From NCBI GenBank assembly GCA_963930775.1, contig OZ005692.1:3396135-3460134 (forward strand): a DNA stretch of 64,000 nucleotides, in the 5' to 3' direction. This document shows positions 12,806 through 28,465 of this stretch, piece by piece (position 1 is the stretch's first letter; every line of letters begins with the position of its first letter). The position numbers and the translations under genes were made by a program. The notes under the pieces are model-generated. The model worked only from the letters and a program-made list of their open reading frames with translations. It had not been told where the DNA came from and did not search any database. The DNA comes from Cliona cf. orientalis. Taxonomy: Eukaryota > Porifera > Demospongiae > Clionaida > Clionaidae.

Positions 12806-13706
12806 TGTTATTACCGTACCCTCGCGAAAGAGGGCCCACTACGGAATGTCCGCCCACCCCCCACTTTGGGCTCAATTTCCTGTTAAGATCTAGTGTTTAC
12901 TCGAATATGTGCCCATGTGTAGCTGCCCTTGAAAACGTAGCTCAAATGGCTGATTTATGAGGACTGAACTTCGTATGATCGATAAGTAACGTGCTCAACA
13001 GCTGTAAAACTAAGCCTAGCTAGCTTCATTCTACGATTCAACTAACGCACACGGCTAGCAATCGTAGCCACGCCCACATAATAGAACTGCACTCAACAAC
13101 ACACGGCCGGTGAAGAATCACGGCTGCCCTTGCTCTGAATTGGTAACCGTGCTTGAATAAGGCTGAAATCAATAGCGAAATCGTTATGTACAGACATCCT
13201 AATTAGATTATTGGCGCGTGGTTATGACGCAATCACGCGCGTGTATAATGTATAATAATATTATACGCGGTATGGATGGGAGGGGCTGGGGGGTTGGGGA
13301 TGGGTTGCCAATGGTTAGCAGGGTTAGTCTCTAGGGTTTATCTATGAAAGGGGGGAAATAATGATTGGCAGCAGCGACAACAGCGGTGGTGTAGTGGTTG
13401 GGGCTCTTGTGTGTGGAACAGAATGTAGCGGGTTCGAATCTCGCTTTATGCATATTGTTTTTTTTCTTTTCACTTGTTGAAATTTTTCTAAGTTCTCGTA
13501 GGATCTCTGTACATAACGGGATCCAATCAATAGTAGCTAGCCGCTGCTACTGTTCATATTATGAAGCTAGCGTGGGTAACTTACCTGGGCGCTCTTCGCG
13601 TATAACTGCGATACTGATACCTCGAATATCGGCCCACCCTCCAATCTTGTCCCGATGTAAGGTGCACCGCCCATGGGCCCTCTTTCGCGAGGGTACGGTA
13701 TAATAA
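12806..13706. mobile_element. About 0.9 kb element with TACCGTACCCTCGCGAAAGA inverted ends
   Basis: The left end (TTACCGTACCCTCGCGAAAG, then AGGGCCCA) and the right end (GGGCCCTCTTTCGCGAGGGT, then ACGGTA) are inverted repeats of about 30 bp, near perfect, flanked by AT-rich GTTATTA/TAATAAC sequence. The interior has no transposase; it contains a tRNA-like segment at 13383-13447. Located immediately 3' of the monooxygenase gene. Confidence 0.75.
13383..13447 (+). other. tRNA-like (SINE head or tRNA pseudogene) segment
   Basis: A box A match (TGGTGTAGTGGTTGG) is followed about 40 nt later by a box B match (GGTTCGAATC) inside a T-arm that pairs (GCGGG with CTCGC). The acceptor arms do not pair and no clear anticodon arm is seen, so a functional tRNA is unlikely. 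Confidence 0.5.
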
Positions 13707-13797
13707 CATATAAACTGAGCCATTGTTCTTTCCCTACAAAGTAATTTACCGATTATAATAATCCATACTCAGTTTTAATGAAAACTTCTATAATTTA

Positions 13798-18547
<4,750 letters not shown>

Positions 18548-18670
18548 TCAATGTCAGGTAATGGGGCGCGGCCCGCTTATTATTATAGCCTGTACCATTA
18601 TCTAACCACTTAATCACCCCTCGAGTCAGTTTCTCAAGAAGAGACCAAACCAAGGAAGTGCTGTGGGGTG

Positions 18671-18679
18671 TAGACTATA
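18671..18679. repeat. Target-site duplication of the MULE, left copy (TAGACTATA)
   Basis: Identical to the 9 bp at 26776-26784. The uninterrupted target would read GGGGTG-TAGACTATA-GATGTT. Confidence 0.9.
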
Positions 18680-18756
18680 GGGAGTATAGATTCAATGGAA
18701 CGGTGGAATGGAATAGTGGAACGGTGGAATGGTGGAATGGTGGAATCGGCCAACGA
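18680..18756. repeat. MULE left terminal inverted repeat
   Basis: Begins GGGAGTATAGATTCAATGG and continues with GGAACGGTGGAATGG and GTGGAATG subrepeats; pairs with 26676-26775. The subrepeats are plausible transposase-binding sites. Confidence 0.88.
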
Positions 18757-19132
18757 CCCTTTACCTCTGTTAGCTCTACGTGCACCAGCCCCTAGCTAGC
18801 TCTTTTTCCGTGGGAGGGGCTGGCACGCGAGACCAGTGTGCATACTAATAATACAATCGCGCGTGCAGTTAATATTGAACAAATTTGATTTGCTACACTT
18901 CTTGGATATAATAAGTTGGACGTATACAGTCCACTGTACATAGCAAACCGCTGCTGTAGTAAGTGCACTTTCATCATACTCGTGGATGCATCGAGATCTC
19001 TCTGTAATATACTTAATCCGCTGCAGTACTAGAATCCAATATCCATGAACATCAGAAACTTAACATAATATTATGCATCAAAAAGTTTAATAATAATATG
19101 CAAACAAGATATCAGAACTGAATACTACCAAC

Positions 19133-19138
19133 TTTATT
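19133..19138 (-). promoter_or_regulatory. Candidate poly(A) signal of the MULE transposase gene
   Basis: AATAAA on the minus strand about 250 bp after the transposase stop codon and inside the element. Confidence 0.3.
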
Positions 19139-19386
19139 CAGTATTATAATGTAAGAGCACAACTTCTAAAATAATCACATTAGTAACTGGAACAAAAATA
19201 CACAATGTCACTGTAGCCACAAAGGTGTAGCTAAACTATAGCAAACTATAATTGTATCAAAAGTTTACGATAGTAAAATTACTACTATAACAAAAAAATG
19301 AGATACTCGGAAGGTTAGGGTTAGGTTTGGGATAACCCACCAAAACTTAATTATTTACTAGAAGAAAATGAGCATTCCTTGCAATG

Positions 19387-22300
19387 TCACAGCCTTCCTG
19401 GCATGTGTTCAGATAAATACTGCGTGTGTGATGGAAGCAGTTGCACAAGCATTGTGGGCGGAATAAGAAGCATTGAACTGTTAAACTGTGGCCACCGTGC
19501 TCGAATACAGGGAATATTACAATGGTAATATACATTCCCATATCGAGTTTGAGGATCTCCTGAGGGTGCTGTAAACTGTTGCCATTCCTGATGTCTCACA
19601 CACAAGTTAAGTGGAGCAAGAGTTGGCTTAGGATACCTTTGTCGACAACCGCGACAAACTCTAATATTCCCAGTGATGAATGCCAGAGTAAAAGGGCTCG
19701 AGTCAGGTGATGTAGATGTACAGCGTATAAGAGGAGGAGGAGGAGGAGGAGGAGGAGGAGGAACAACAGGCATGTTATGATAGGTGACTTCTGTTGGTGA
19801 GTGAATGTTTACCTGTCCAGTAGTCATTACTAAGTTTCCAGGTGTATCCACTGCACTTCCTATTGACAGTGTTACTGCTGCAGTACCACTAGATGTAGTT
19901 GAACTGCTCTCTGTATGCAAACTACTGGATACACCATCAATTGAAGATAATGCCTCTTGGGTCTGAGGTAAGGCACCTGATGCATACTTGCCTTGTGCTC
20001 CTGATACCACCGAGAAAGGAACTCTTGACTCAGGCTGCACTTTTGGTCGTTTCTTGGGAGGAGCTCTTGATCCTTTACGACCACGGCCAGCAGGCATTTC
20101 TGTGGTCGCCAGTTTGGTGATATTGGGGACTTTCTGAGCTTTTGTAAACCATCTGACAAAGAGTAGTAATTCATGATTGTCTTCAGCTGCAGCAACAGAA
20201 TGAGCACAAATGCCGAGTGATCTCCAATTGGGACATTTGTCATCACAGGCATACTGCCCATTTCTTTTACGTATGACTAAATGAGGACGGGATCCCGAGT
20301 AACTTCTGACCATACGAGCATTGTCACCTTGTCCAGGAGCAAGTGAAAGAGAATTGGGTTCCTGCAAGAGGTCAGATGCTTTTTTCCAAATGGCCTTTAA
20401 CACTTCTATCGGTGTAATGACTGATCCACTGAAGTCACTAATAGCTACGGAGAGGTTACTATCAAAACTAGATGAAAATGTAGCACTCTGAGTCCGGTTC
20501 GTTAACCTGACTGCTGATGAAGCATACTGATGACTTGCCAAACTAGTACAAGTTTGAATAGGTGACTGACTAACAGTAGGGCATATGTCACTAGTAATTG
20601 TAGTGCACACAGCAGTGCCAGGCAGAGAATAATCATCACCAAATGGCTGATGTTGCGACCCAAACAAGCGACGGCTACAGGTAGGTCTGTTGTATTCATT
20701 TGGTATCTCAAACTCATCTTGCTGAAATGATACAGATTTCTCCAGGTGCTCACCGCAATGAGTAACTTGTCCATCTGTTAATTGACATTGTGAACCATGG
20801 CTACAGGTAGGCTTACTGCATTGACTTGCTTTGCTACATGCCTCATGTTGAGATGATCCAGAATAGTTATCCAGATATTTGCTAGAAAGGGTTGTTTCTC
20901 TATAGTTAAGTGGATCTGTTGAAATCCGATTCTGTGGTGCTGTTAACCAGTTGTAGTCGTCGCATCGCTTCATTTGAGTTTGATGAGTCTCTTCTGAACT
21001 CTCAGTCAAGTGGATAGAAGATAAATTGGAACAATGAGAAGTTACTGTAACCTTTCTTAGGTTAGCTTTAGCAACTTTTTTTAGATGAGCTTCCCTCTGG
21101 ACACCAGACATTTTCAAGAACCAATCACTCTCTTTCTTCACTAAATACTGAAAATCTGTGCAAAACTCGTACTTTCCACGACCAATAATAGCCCGCTCAA
21201 GTTCTCTCTCTTGCTCATCGATAACTTCCTTCAACTTGTCAAGAAATACACTGAGTTCATGCTTCTTGTAGTCCATTTTGTTCTTTAGCAAGGCATTTAC
21301 ACTCTCACTCGCATTGGTGGTGAATTGTGAGGGAGGATCACCAAGCCCAGCTCTTTGTCTATTACATCGCAGTAGACCCTCCTTTATTGCTGCATTCTTA
21401 TACTGCAAAAGCCACTTAGTGAAGGAACATACTGGACCATCTTCACTTATGTCTAGCGTTTTCCACTTTCCAATTAAGGATTGGAGTCCATTCTCGTACT
21501 GTTGGTCGTTTTCGGCATCAATCAAACCTTCAATATACTGCGATCCCACCTGCTTTCCAAAAATATCACCAAGTATGATTAGCTGCACACTTTCGCTAAT
21601 TCCCATCTCTCGAATTTTTGATTTGATGTTTCGACGAGCATGGATAGTACAGAGCAAATGAACAGCTGAGGGGAAGGAGTGCTTGAATGCCTGGTGCAAT
21701 GCCAGCTCACCATCTGTACCAAATGACTTCAAGTGTGAGAGCTGCGGACGAAGACCGACAAGAGTTGAACTAAAGAAAAGATATGTTGAAAAGGACTTCT
21801 TAAAATGTATCAACACTGGTCCGATGAAGGCAGGATAATTCCTAGTGCGTCTACATTTGAGCATCAGGTGGCGGTACGTAGTTACCGTCACATCAAAAGC
21901 ACCCAAGCTAAAGGTAGGATCAACAGTTAAGATCCCAAACTCAGCATCATCCGTACAGAACCGTACCAAGTCATCTAACTGACGATCAACAGCCACAACT
22001 ATTCCAGGTTCACGGAGAGTCTTCACCTCGCGGATGAAATGTTGGTTGCATTCTTCTAAGTAGGCCTTTTGCATCACTACGGCTAGCTCATCACAAGAAT
22101 TTGCACCAGGAATCACATTTTTCTTTTGCCTTTGTTTCAGATCTGATACTTGCTGCTCATTTCGAGGCAATTCACAAGCGTCTGACGCACATAGCACACC
22201 TCCAACCATGGAGGATACTTCAGATACTACTCGTTTTGGGCCATCTTTGCCAGATTGAAACTTCTCCTTAATCGCAGACATAGTGCTGGGCAAAGTCGGA

Positions 22301-24974
22301 TAGTACGGTTTGTTCTGCTTGCTGTTGCCATGAGGTAAAACTGTTGGTTGAAAATTCTCCGGTAAATAATATGTGACAAGGCAGAGGCGATGGGGATGGT
22401 TATTTCCATCTAATAAAAAAAATTCATTATGGTTAATTACATGCATCATGGCTGAGTTGGTAACCATGTATGCAATATATCAAACAGCCAATCTCAACCT
22501 TTTCAGCTTTGTTTATGCAAACAGGGAATCCAACAAACTGAGGAGTCACCAAAATTAACATCAACCATGTATGCAGTAGTTAGCCAGAATTTTGGGGGGG
22601 GGGGGGGGGGGGGGGGGGGGTGGGTGTGGGAATTACTACTCCATATACTAGAAGAGAGTTCGTAATGGGGGAGAAGCACCCCACCAAATAAACCCCACAT
22701 ACTACAGTATACATGTTTGAATAATCTCATAGAAATCTACACTTCATTATGTGCATATAATATTCAGGAATAAGTTAATCCAACTTGGTCTACCGTAGGA
22801 CTCTGGTCATTCAGAGCTTGCACTTTAATTTCAAACAGTAAGGAAATGTAATACGCTTACATAGTATGAAGAGCTATTTTAGCACCACCCATTAGTCACA
22901 CCCACTTTTCACAACTCGATCTATGCTAGCTAGCACAAATGCTATCAGAAAATGAGCACCATTCACTGAACTACAGTAGTGGGCCATACTCCGAGAAAAT
23001 ATTGTGGGACAACAGTACTATGGGAATCTTCCAGTAATTTATGCATAATTATAATTGCTGAGTCGAAGAGTGTGGTCTCAATCAAATAGTCATGCTATTA
23101 AGCATTGGTACTTAACATCAAGCATCAAAACCATGAAAAGGTATGTTAGTAAATAATCCAAGTATGCAATAATAATATTATACAGCATACTCACCAAAAA
23201 TTATGGCCACAATTCTTCTGAAAGCTTTATTCGAGGGGTGCACACTATGTAGTCGTCTCAGGTAGTAAACATTGGAACCAGAAGCTGCTGAGCTTGCCTT
23301 TTCCACTATCACCTTGTTATTGTCATCAAATGAGCATCGAAATACATCTGTATGGGATCCCTTGTACAACCATTTGCCATACATATCTTTCTTGATATCG
23401 TCTGGGTGGGAGAGCTGAGTAATGTCCACAACAAACGTAGAGGAACAGTGAGTTTGTAGTGGTCTCTGCTTCGCAATCCTGTCTTCATCAATCTTTGGGT
23501 TGAGCAAAATCTGCATAATCTTGAATGCGTAATACTTGGCTGGCGGCTCCTCAAAAATTGGAACTCCATTTAGGGTTCTATAAGGAAACATAATGGAAAC
23601 ATAAGCTTGTTAACAATTCTGATGATCAGCATGCTACTCCGTATTTAATGTTCAACACACTATTTGTTTCGTGCTTCTTACTTTTTAATCTCTTCTTGCT
23701 TGTATTCTATATCCATATCACCTATGGTTGTCAAGTCACTATTACCTGCAAAACAATAATATAATAATATTAATTAACACAATAGTACTAACGAAGCAGT
23801 ATGCCTCTGCACATTGATCAGCCATGCAGTTACTCCTGGACAACCCTCCAATCAGTCAATTGGGGGAAGGGGAGCTACATTTACTATACTTCCTGATAAT
23901 AGGGAGTATCACAGCAAGTATAGTAGCAATGACACTTCAAAACAATTAAATGATACTTTAAACACACACTGACTCTCATTATATTGAAGCCAAAGATTGA
24001 CAATTCTGAGGCCTGAATGAATACCATATAGCCGGAAATATTGGAGAAAATTAAATTTGGTGGTTGAGCCCCAAATCGCTATCACAAGAATATCGGTGGA
24101 TTTAAATTTGGCCGTTCGGTATGGGATTGCCATACGTATATACGCGAGTAGGAAATTTTGGCGGATTTTATTTTGGCGATTGTAAAACCAGACCGCCAAA
24201 TTTAATTCCTCGCCAAATTTCTGGCTATACGGTATATGGCTTGATTGTTATCGAATACTGAGTGTGCTGGCCTAGTATATACTATAAATTGCTGAACAGT
24301 TTATATATTATAGTGGTTTACTTTTATGAACATGGTTTTGACTACGGACCCTCTACTGGAGAGTGGTCATCGTGGCATTAGATGCTCGTTACCATAGAAA
24401 TAATATCAAGCTACAGCTAACTGGTGTCTCCTTTGTCATCTAAGGGGAATTACATCTGCCATTTATTAACCACAAACCACAATGGGACCTCACACTACAA
24501 AGAGCAAAGCTAACCAACTTGCTCACAATAATCCAATAGCAACAATACATACCAGATGAAAGTTTACACGTGTGGGAATACTGGTACTACTGTAACAGAG
24601 GTTTTGCAGTAAATCAATAGTCTAAGACTAGACTTTGAGTTAGTAAAAGCTTTACTAATTGGATTTCTAGACTACAGTACTCATTTTGTGGCCAATAAGG
24701 AGTAGTAGTCCTTTAACCTACCACCTGCAAATCTCTGCAAGGTCTGCACTACTGCAGCTTGCTGGACCTCAATGATAATTGATTTATCTGTACAAACTCC
24801 CACTTGTACTTCTACAAGAAAATTATTTATCTCCACACCACTAAATTACTAGAATCCCACCTCCTTGACAATCATGGTGTACTACCAAACTACCACATCT
24901 GCAACCTCTATAGCACAGCCACAAATAGAGTATGTCTACAATTATGATGACGGTATTGCCAGTGAGCTTCTGTC

Positions 24975-25045
<71 letters not shown>

Positions 25046-25434
25046 ATAACGACATGTCCGAGGCTCTTGCTTCCAGGTTTAATGATAGCCTTGCAATACA
25101 TGACATGTAAGACCTATTGTAGCCAAGTATCAGAAAGCAATAACAAGCTGTATATAGCTATTCAGCTTGATAAGCACTGTCATTCACAGCATACACACAC
25201 TTTGCAGTGCTATCATGACCAACAAGCCTCTGTCAGAATGTGAAAAACAGCTGCAATGTCATAGCAACACATGCACCCTAATTACTGGCAGATAACTATT
25301 TTGTTGGTAGTTGACCTCTGTTCATCATTGGCCTGCTTTAACCCTTCCCATAGCCAGCAAATTGCCTATAAAAACTTTGGTTGCTAAGCAACTACCAACA
25401 AATATGTGTGTGTGCGGGCGCGCGCGCGCGCGCG

Positions 25435-25498
<64 letters not shown>

Positions 25499-26589
25499 AG
25501 GAAAATTTCTGCCAATTAACCTATCTCATAGGAATCAATTAAAAGGGATCAGCCAGGGCACAGATAATACATATTTATGGTCCTGAATCTAGGGTAGCAA
25601 GCCATGCAGCTTTAAGGTCAAGTGATGTAATAATTCTGAATGTGCTATTTAGGAAGCCTATTAATTTCCACTTTTTGGGTCAAGGTGGTGGAGTTCCCAT
25701 AATTATTCTGTTAACCCATATCATTCCCAGTTCTAAAAGCCAGTATCATGATAGTGGCCCAAGAGAGTATTAGCTATGTGTAACTAGCTTTTAGTTACAT
25801 AAAAGATGCACAGTAAACTGAGATACAGTAGCTGGGAGCGTGATCATACAAACTCACAATCATGTACACAAAGCATGTTACACCAGCAGGGTTAGGTATT
25901 AAGAACTACTAATGCACGAGCGGCAGACAAGTTCCTCCCTTACTTTCTATCTTCAAGTTCGAATACATGCACACACAGTACACACGTGAGACCTAATCAG
26001 ATCATTAAACATGCACTTCTGACAATGAGCATTCCTGATCAAACAGTACATGTAAATAGACCAGCTTATATATAAGTCCACTGAATATTAAATAATTACT
26101 AGCAATCTAATAGCCTTAGAAGTAATATCATGCATGCGCACTCCATGACACCTTCCTAGATTTACCCCAGCTGTAGTATTTTATAGATGTACTCACCTTC
26201 GGCAACACTCGAGCTCGTATCCCACTGCATCGCTTCTCTCTCATCTCTCTCCGCTTCGTCATCTGAGAGCTTGTACGCTGTTTCAGAATCGGAATCGCTG
26301 GATTCACAGTCGGATATTGCACCGAGAGTGCGCACAATTCTCCTGTAATTGGGGTAAAGTTTGGTAGCTAATAGTGGAACATGACATTGTACAATATCAA
26401 ATCAAAAGTGCTAGCATAACAAAGATTGTCGTACCTATATCTTTCACCGAGAACCACTTTGACGGGAGAGTCTGGCTGCGGTGGTGTATTAATATCCACT
26501 AAGATGGGATCATTTGCAGTCCCCTGGCCGCCAGTTGCAGTGCGCGTATGAATAGGCGAATCAAGTATCGTATAAATCGTATCCTCCAT
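19387..26589 (-). CDS. MULE transposase with SWIM zinc finger (5 exons, 1256 aa)
   Basis: Exons on the minus strand: 26589-26435, 26342-26197, 23745-23682, 23577-23195, 22409-19387. All introns are GT-AG and phases agree; total 3771 nt. Exons 1-2 are acidic and Ser-rich. Exon 4 carries a block with KKDMYGKWLYKGSHTDVF and YYLRRLHSVHPSN, which I recall from related uncharacterised invertebrate proteins. Exon 5 holds the MULE core: DPTFSLG (Asp about 413), TDGE (Asp about 482), a CTIH (CxxH) motif at 503-506 and NASESVN (Glu about 618), a plausible DDE triad. A SWIM finger follows at 971-986, an NLS-like PPKKRPKV at 1033-1040, a polyproline run at about 1133, and a C-terminal Cys module with GNVYYHCNIPCIRARW. 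The role is cut-and-paste transposition in the nucleus, binding the subrepeat-rich ends. The start ATG lies 186 bp inside the right end. Confidence 0.9.
19732..19762. repeat. (GGA)n tract encoding polyproline in the transposase
   Basis: Ten consecutive GGA units on the plus strand are read as CCT/CCN codons on minus, giving a run of about ten prolines between the SWIM finger and the C-terminal Cys module. Confidence 0.9.
22594..22620. repeat. Poly(G) tract in transposase intron 4
   Basis: 27 consecutive G residues in the intron just upstream of the large last exon. Confidence 0.95.
24021..24235. mobile_element. MITE with ATACC(A/G)TATAGCC ends and AAATTTGGCGG words, in MULE intron 2
   Basis: Left end ATACCATATAGCCGGAAATA; right end, inverted, ATACCGTATAGCCAGAAATT. 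AAATTTGG(C/T)GG recurs in each arm. A transposon nested within the larger transposon. It resembles, at its TACCGTAT start, the MITEs at 29733, 30849 and 47400. Confidence 0.7.
24973..25045. repeat. (CT)n microsatellite
   Basis: About 70 bp of CT dinucleotide with two C-rich interruptions, in MULE intron 2. Confidence 0.97.
25415..25494. repeat. (CG)n-(CA)n compound microsatellite
   Basis: A stretch of CG/GC dinucleotides (about 25417-25436) runs directly into about 55 bp of CA. Alternating purine-pyrimidine sequence of this kind can adopt Z-DNA. Confidence 0.95.
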
Positions 26590-26675
26590 TTTTCTGTCCT
26601 AGTGAAAGAATGGCTGTGGCTGTGTACGGACGTTGATTAAGAGCGCTAGTATGCGCATGCGCAAACGTACGAAGG

Positions 26676-26775
26676 GGGTTCCACCATTCCACTATTCCAT
26701 TCCACCATTCCACCGTTCCACTATTCCATTCCACCGTTCCATTCCATTCCACCGTTCCATTAAATCTATACTCCC
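26676..26775. repeat. MULE right terminal inverted repeat
   Basis: The inverted counterpart of 18680-18756, with an additional GGAATGGAACGGT-type subrepeat. It ends CTATACTCCC, followed by the second TAGACTATA (26776-26784). The transposase promoter must lie between this repeat and the ATG at 26589. Confidence 0.88.
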
Positions 26776-26886
26776 TAGACTATAGATGTTTAGAGTTTCG
26801 TCATACGATTTGAGGGAAAGAATGCCTGTTTAAATTCCATTGGCAATAACATTTTAAAGCATGCAACCCGATTGTTAGATTGCTTT

Positions 26887-26993
26887 ATAGTCTAGCGAGC
26901 TAAGCCCGCTTAGTGGGTGTGGTTTTGAAAGCGCTTTCAAAACCACACCCACTAAGCGGCGAGCGAGAGAGGGTTTAGCTCGCTAGACTATAG
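26887..26993. mobile_element. Near-perfect palindromic fold-back element
   Basis: Arms TATAGTCTAGCGAGCTAA... and ...TTAGCTCGCTAGACTATA meet at GAAAGC/GCTTTC (26932/26933). Each arm holds an AGTGGGTGTGGTTTTGAAAG block. Total about 107 bp; as RNA or single strand it would form one long hairpin. Confidence 0.85.
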
Positions 26994-27328
26994 ATTGCTA
27001 GACCCAGGCTACTGGCACAGGTTAATCACCTCGTTTCATGCATGACATTGTATTACACTCCCTCTAGGAGCAATGAATGCTTGGAAACTACAAGTGAACA
27101 AGGAGTGTAAACGCCTGTGCACTGCAGCAGTCATTCATGCAGTGAACTTAATTTTGATAATTATTATGTCAATCATGCTCTATATTCATCCATGTAATAA
27201 TTATTATAGTATCTGCAGACAATCCACAGATAGTTGGCTGTGGATGGCTGATTGGTGATTGATATTATATTATGTTGCAATCATAATAATAATAATATTA
27301 TTATTATTAGCTATTATTTGTGCGGCAG

Positions 27329-28465
27329 ATATTATCACTGACAGTGCGACCGAGTCAGGGAACTTCAAGTCTTCTACGTCCATATCCACTGTTATAATAA
27401 TAATCTTGGCAGTGTTATTATTTGCTTTATTGGTCATTTCGAAAATCTCTTGCTTGCAATTTATGTACTTCAAAAAGGTAAAAATAATTAATACATGCAT
27501 GATAGCTACATGATCAATCTTTTTATAATCGTCATCATTATCATTATCTTGATCAGTCTTGTCGTTATTGCATCATAAAATTCAACAGGAGTATAGGAGC
27601 GTCCGACTACCGTAGGGCTGGCTGTACTGAGCATGTGTTACGCGAAGTACTTAAGATTACACTTCCTTATTTGGAACGTGCAGCTGGTGTAGTGCACAGC
27701 TGATTATTTTGTACAAGCCACACTGTACTAGCTAATTTACTTAGTCTGTAGTGTGATTGTAGACCGTGCACGGGCGGTGCTATCACTATGGAGATCGGTC
27801 AGAGCTTAAATTTAAATTAATACCCTGCAGCTGGCCACTCCATGGATATAAGGTAAAGCATTACTAATGAACTTTGCCTAACACATCTGACACGCAGTCC
27901 GACGCTCCTTTGCTGCCCTATGCTCCTGAATTCAATAATGACAATTACATGTATAATAATAATTATTGTTATTATGCAGAAAAGGACCCAATCAGATTCA
28001 GAACTTCAACATACTTATTCAGTAGATACGAAGCAGCTTAGAGACAGTCCCATTGAGGATGCACAGAATTGCACACGAATGGAGAAACAATGGGAAGAAG
28101 AATTGAAAGAAACAAGTTGTGACAACACTCAACCCACTGAACTGCTTGTCAATGACAGCTCAGAAGATAATGCCCCACCCTCAACCCCAATGCAACTTGT
28201 TGACCAGGCAGAAAGGATGGAGGAATTGTGTGATCCTCCAATTGCAAACTTATCTAATTTTCCTGCATTCAGTGTGCTCTCCTCAGGACAAACTAGTGGC
28301 TATGAGCAAATTCAACGCTATATGAGAAAATTCAACATTAATATGAGAAAATTCAACATTATGAGCAAATTCAACGTTATGAGAAGATTAAACCGTATGA
28401 GCAAATTCAAGGCTATGAGAAAATTTGGCGTTAATAGTAGACCCTTAGATAAGTTTGGATCGTAG
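27329..28465 (+). pseudogene. Duplicated TM and cytoplasmic-tail exons of the receptor, frameshifted
   Basis: Exons 27329-27477 and 27980-28465 match receptor exons 8 and 9 in sequence, phase and splice sites; the first has a 21-nt in-frame insertion near its start. After SGYEQIQRY an extra base shifts the repeat into the next frame, so the end reads as basic M(R/S)KF repeats ([12 protein letters not shown]) instead of YExI, then KFGVNSRPLDKFGS-stop. No signal peptide, propeller or EGF exons lie upstream; the preceding sequence is a fold-back and then the MULE. It is most simply a truncated duplicate, though use as a terminal exon of another transcript cannot be excluded. Confidence 0.75.
27586..27928. 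mobile_element. MITE (CAGGAG ends), copy 2, inserted in the duplicated receptor intron
   Basis: A reverse-orientation homologue of 15983-16346 flanked by AATTCAA on both sides (27579-27585, 27929-27935). The matching intron of the original gene (about 6310-6350) lacks it, so the insertion came after the duplication. Confidence 0.8.

Larger units (their letters stand above)
18680..26775 (-). mobile_element. Complete Mutator-like (MULE) autonomous DNA transposon, 8,096 bp
   Basis: The element starts GGGAGTATAGATTCAATGGA and its other end, inverted, reads GGGAGTATAGATTTAATGGA. The inverted ends run about 75-100 bp and are built from GGAACGGTGGAATGGAATAGT-type subrepeats, with one extra subrepeat block on the right. 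Immediately outside both ends is the same 9 bp, TAGACTATA (18671-18679 and 26776-26784), the duplication size expected for MuDR/MULE transposons. The interior carries one five-exon transposase gene with a MULE catalytic core and a SWIM finger. The intact reading frame, perfect duplication and well-matched ends suggest recent insertion. Confidence 0.92.

Noticed and set aside
13383-13447. Functional tRNA gene
   Set aside because: A and B boxes are present, but the acceptor stem does not pair and the anticodon arm is unclear.
18660-18760. GGAATGG-type satellite (human satellite III-like)
   Set aside because: The GGAATGG words belong to the MULE inverted ends, with the matching inverted block at 26676-26775 and target duplications outside.
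21278-21661. 127-codon plus-strand frame
   Set aside because: Antisense shadow of the MULE transposase exon.
27270-27500. Minus-strand 76-codon frame rich in Ile/Asn
   Set aside because: Antisense of the duplicated TM exon and adjacent ATT/AAT repeats.
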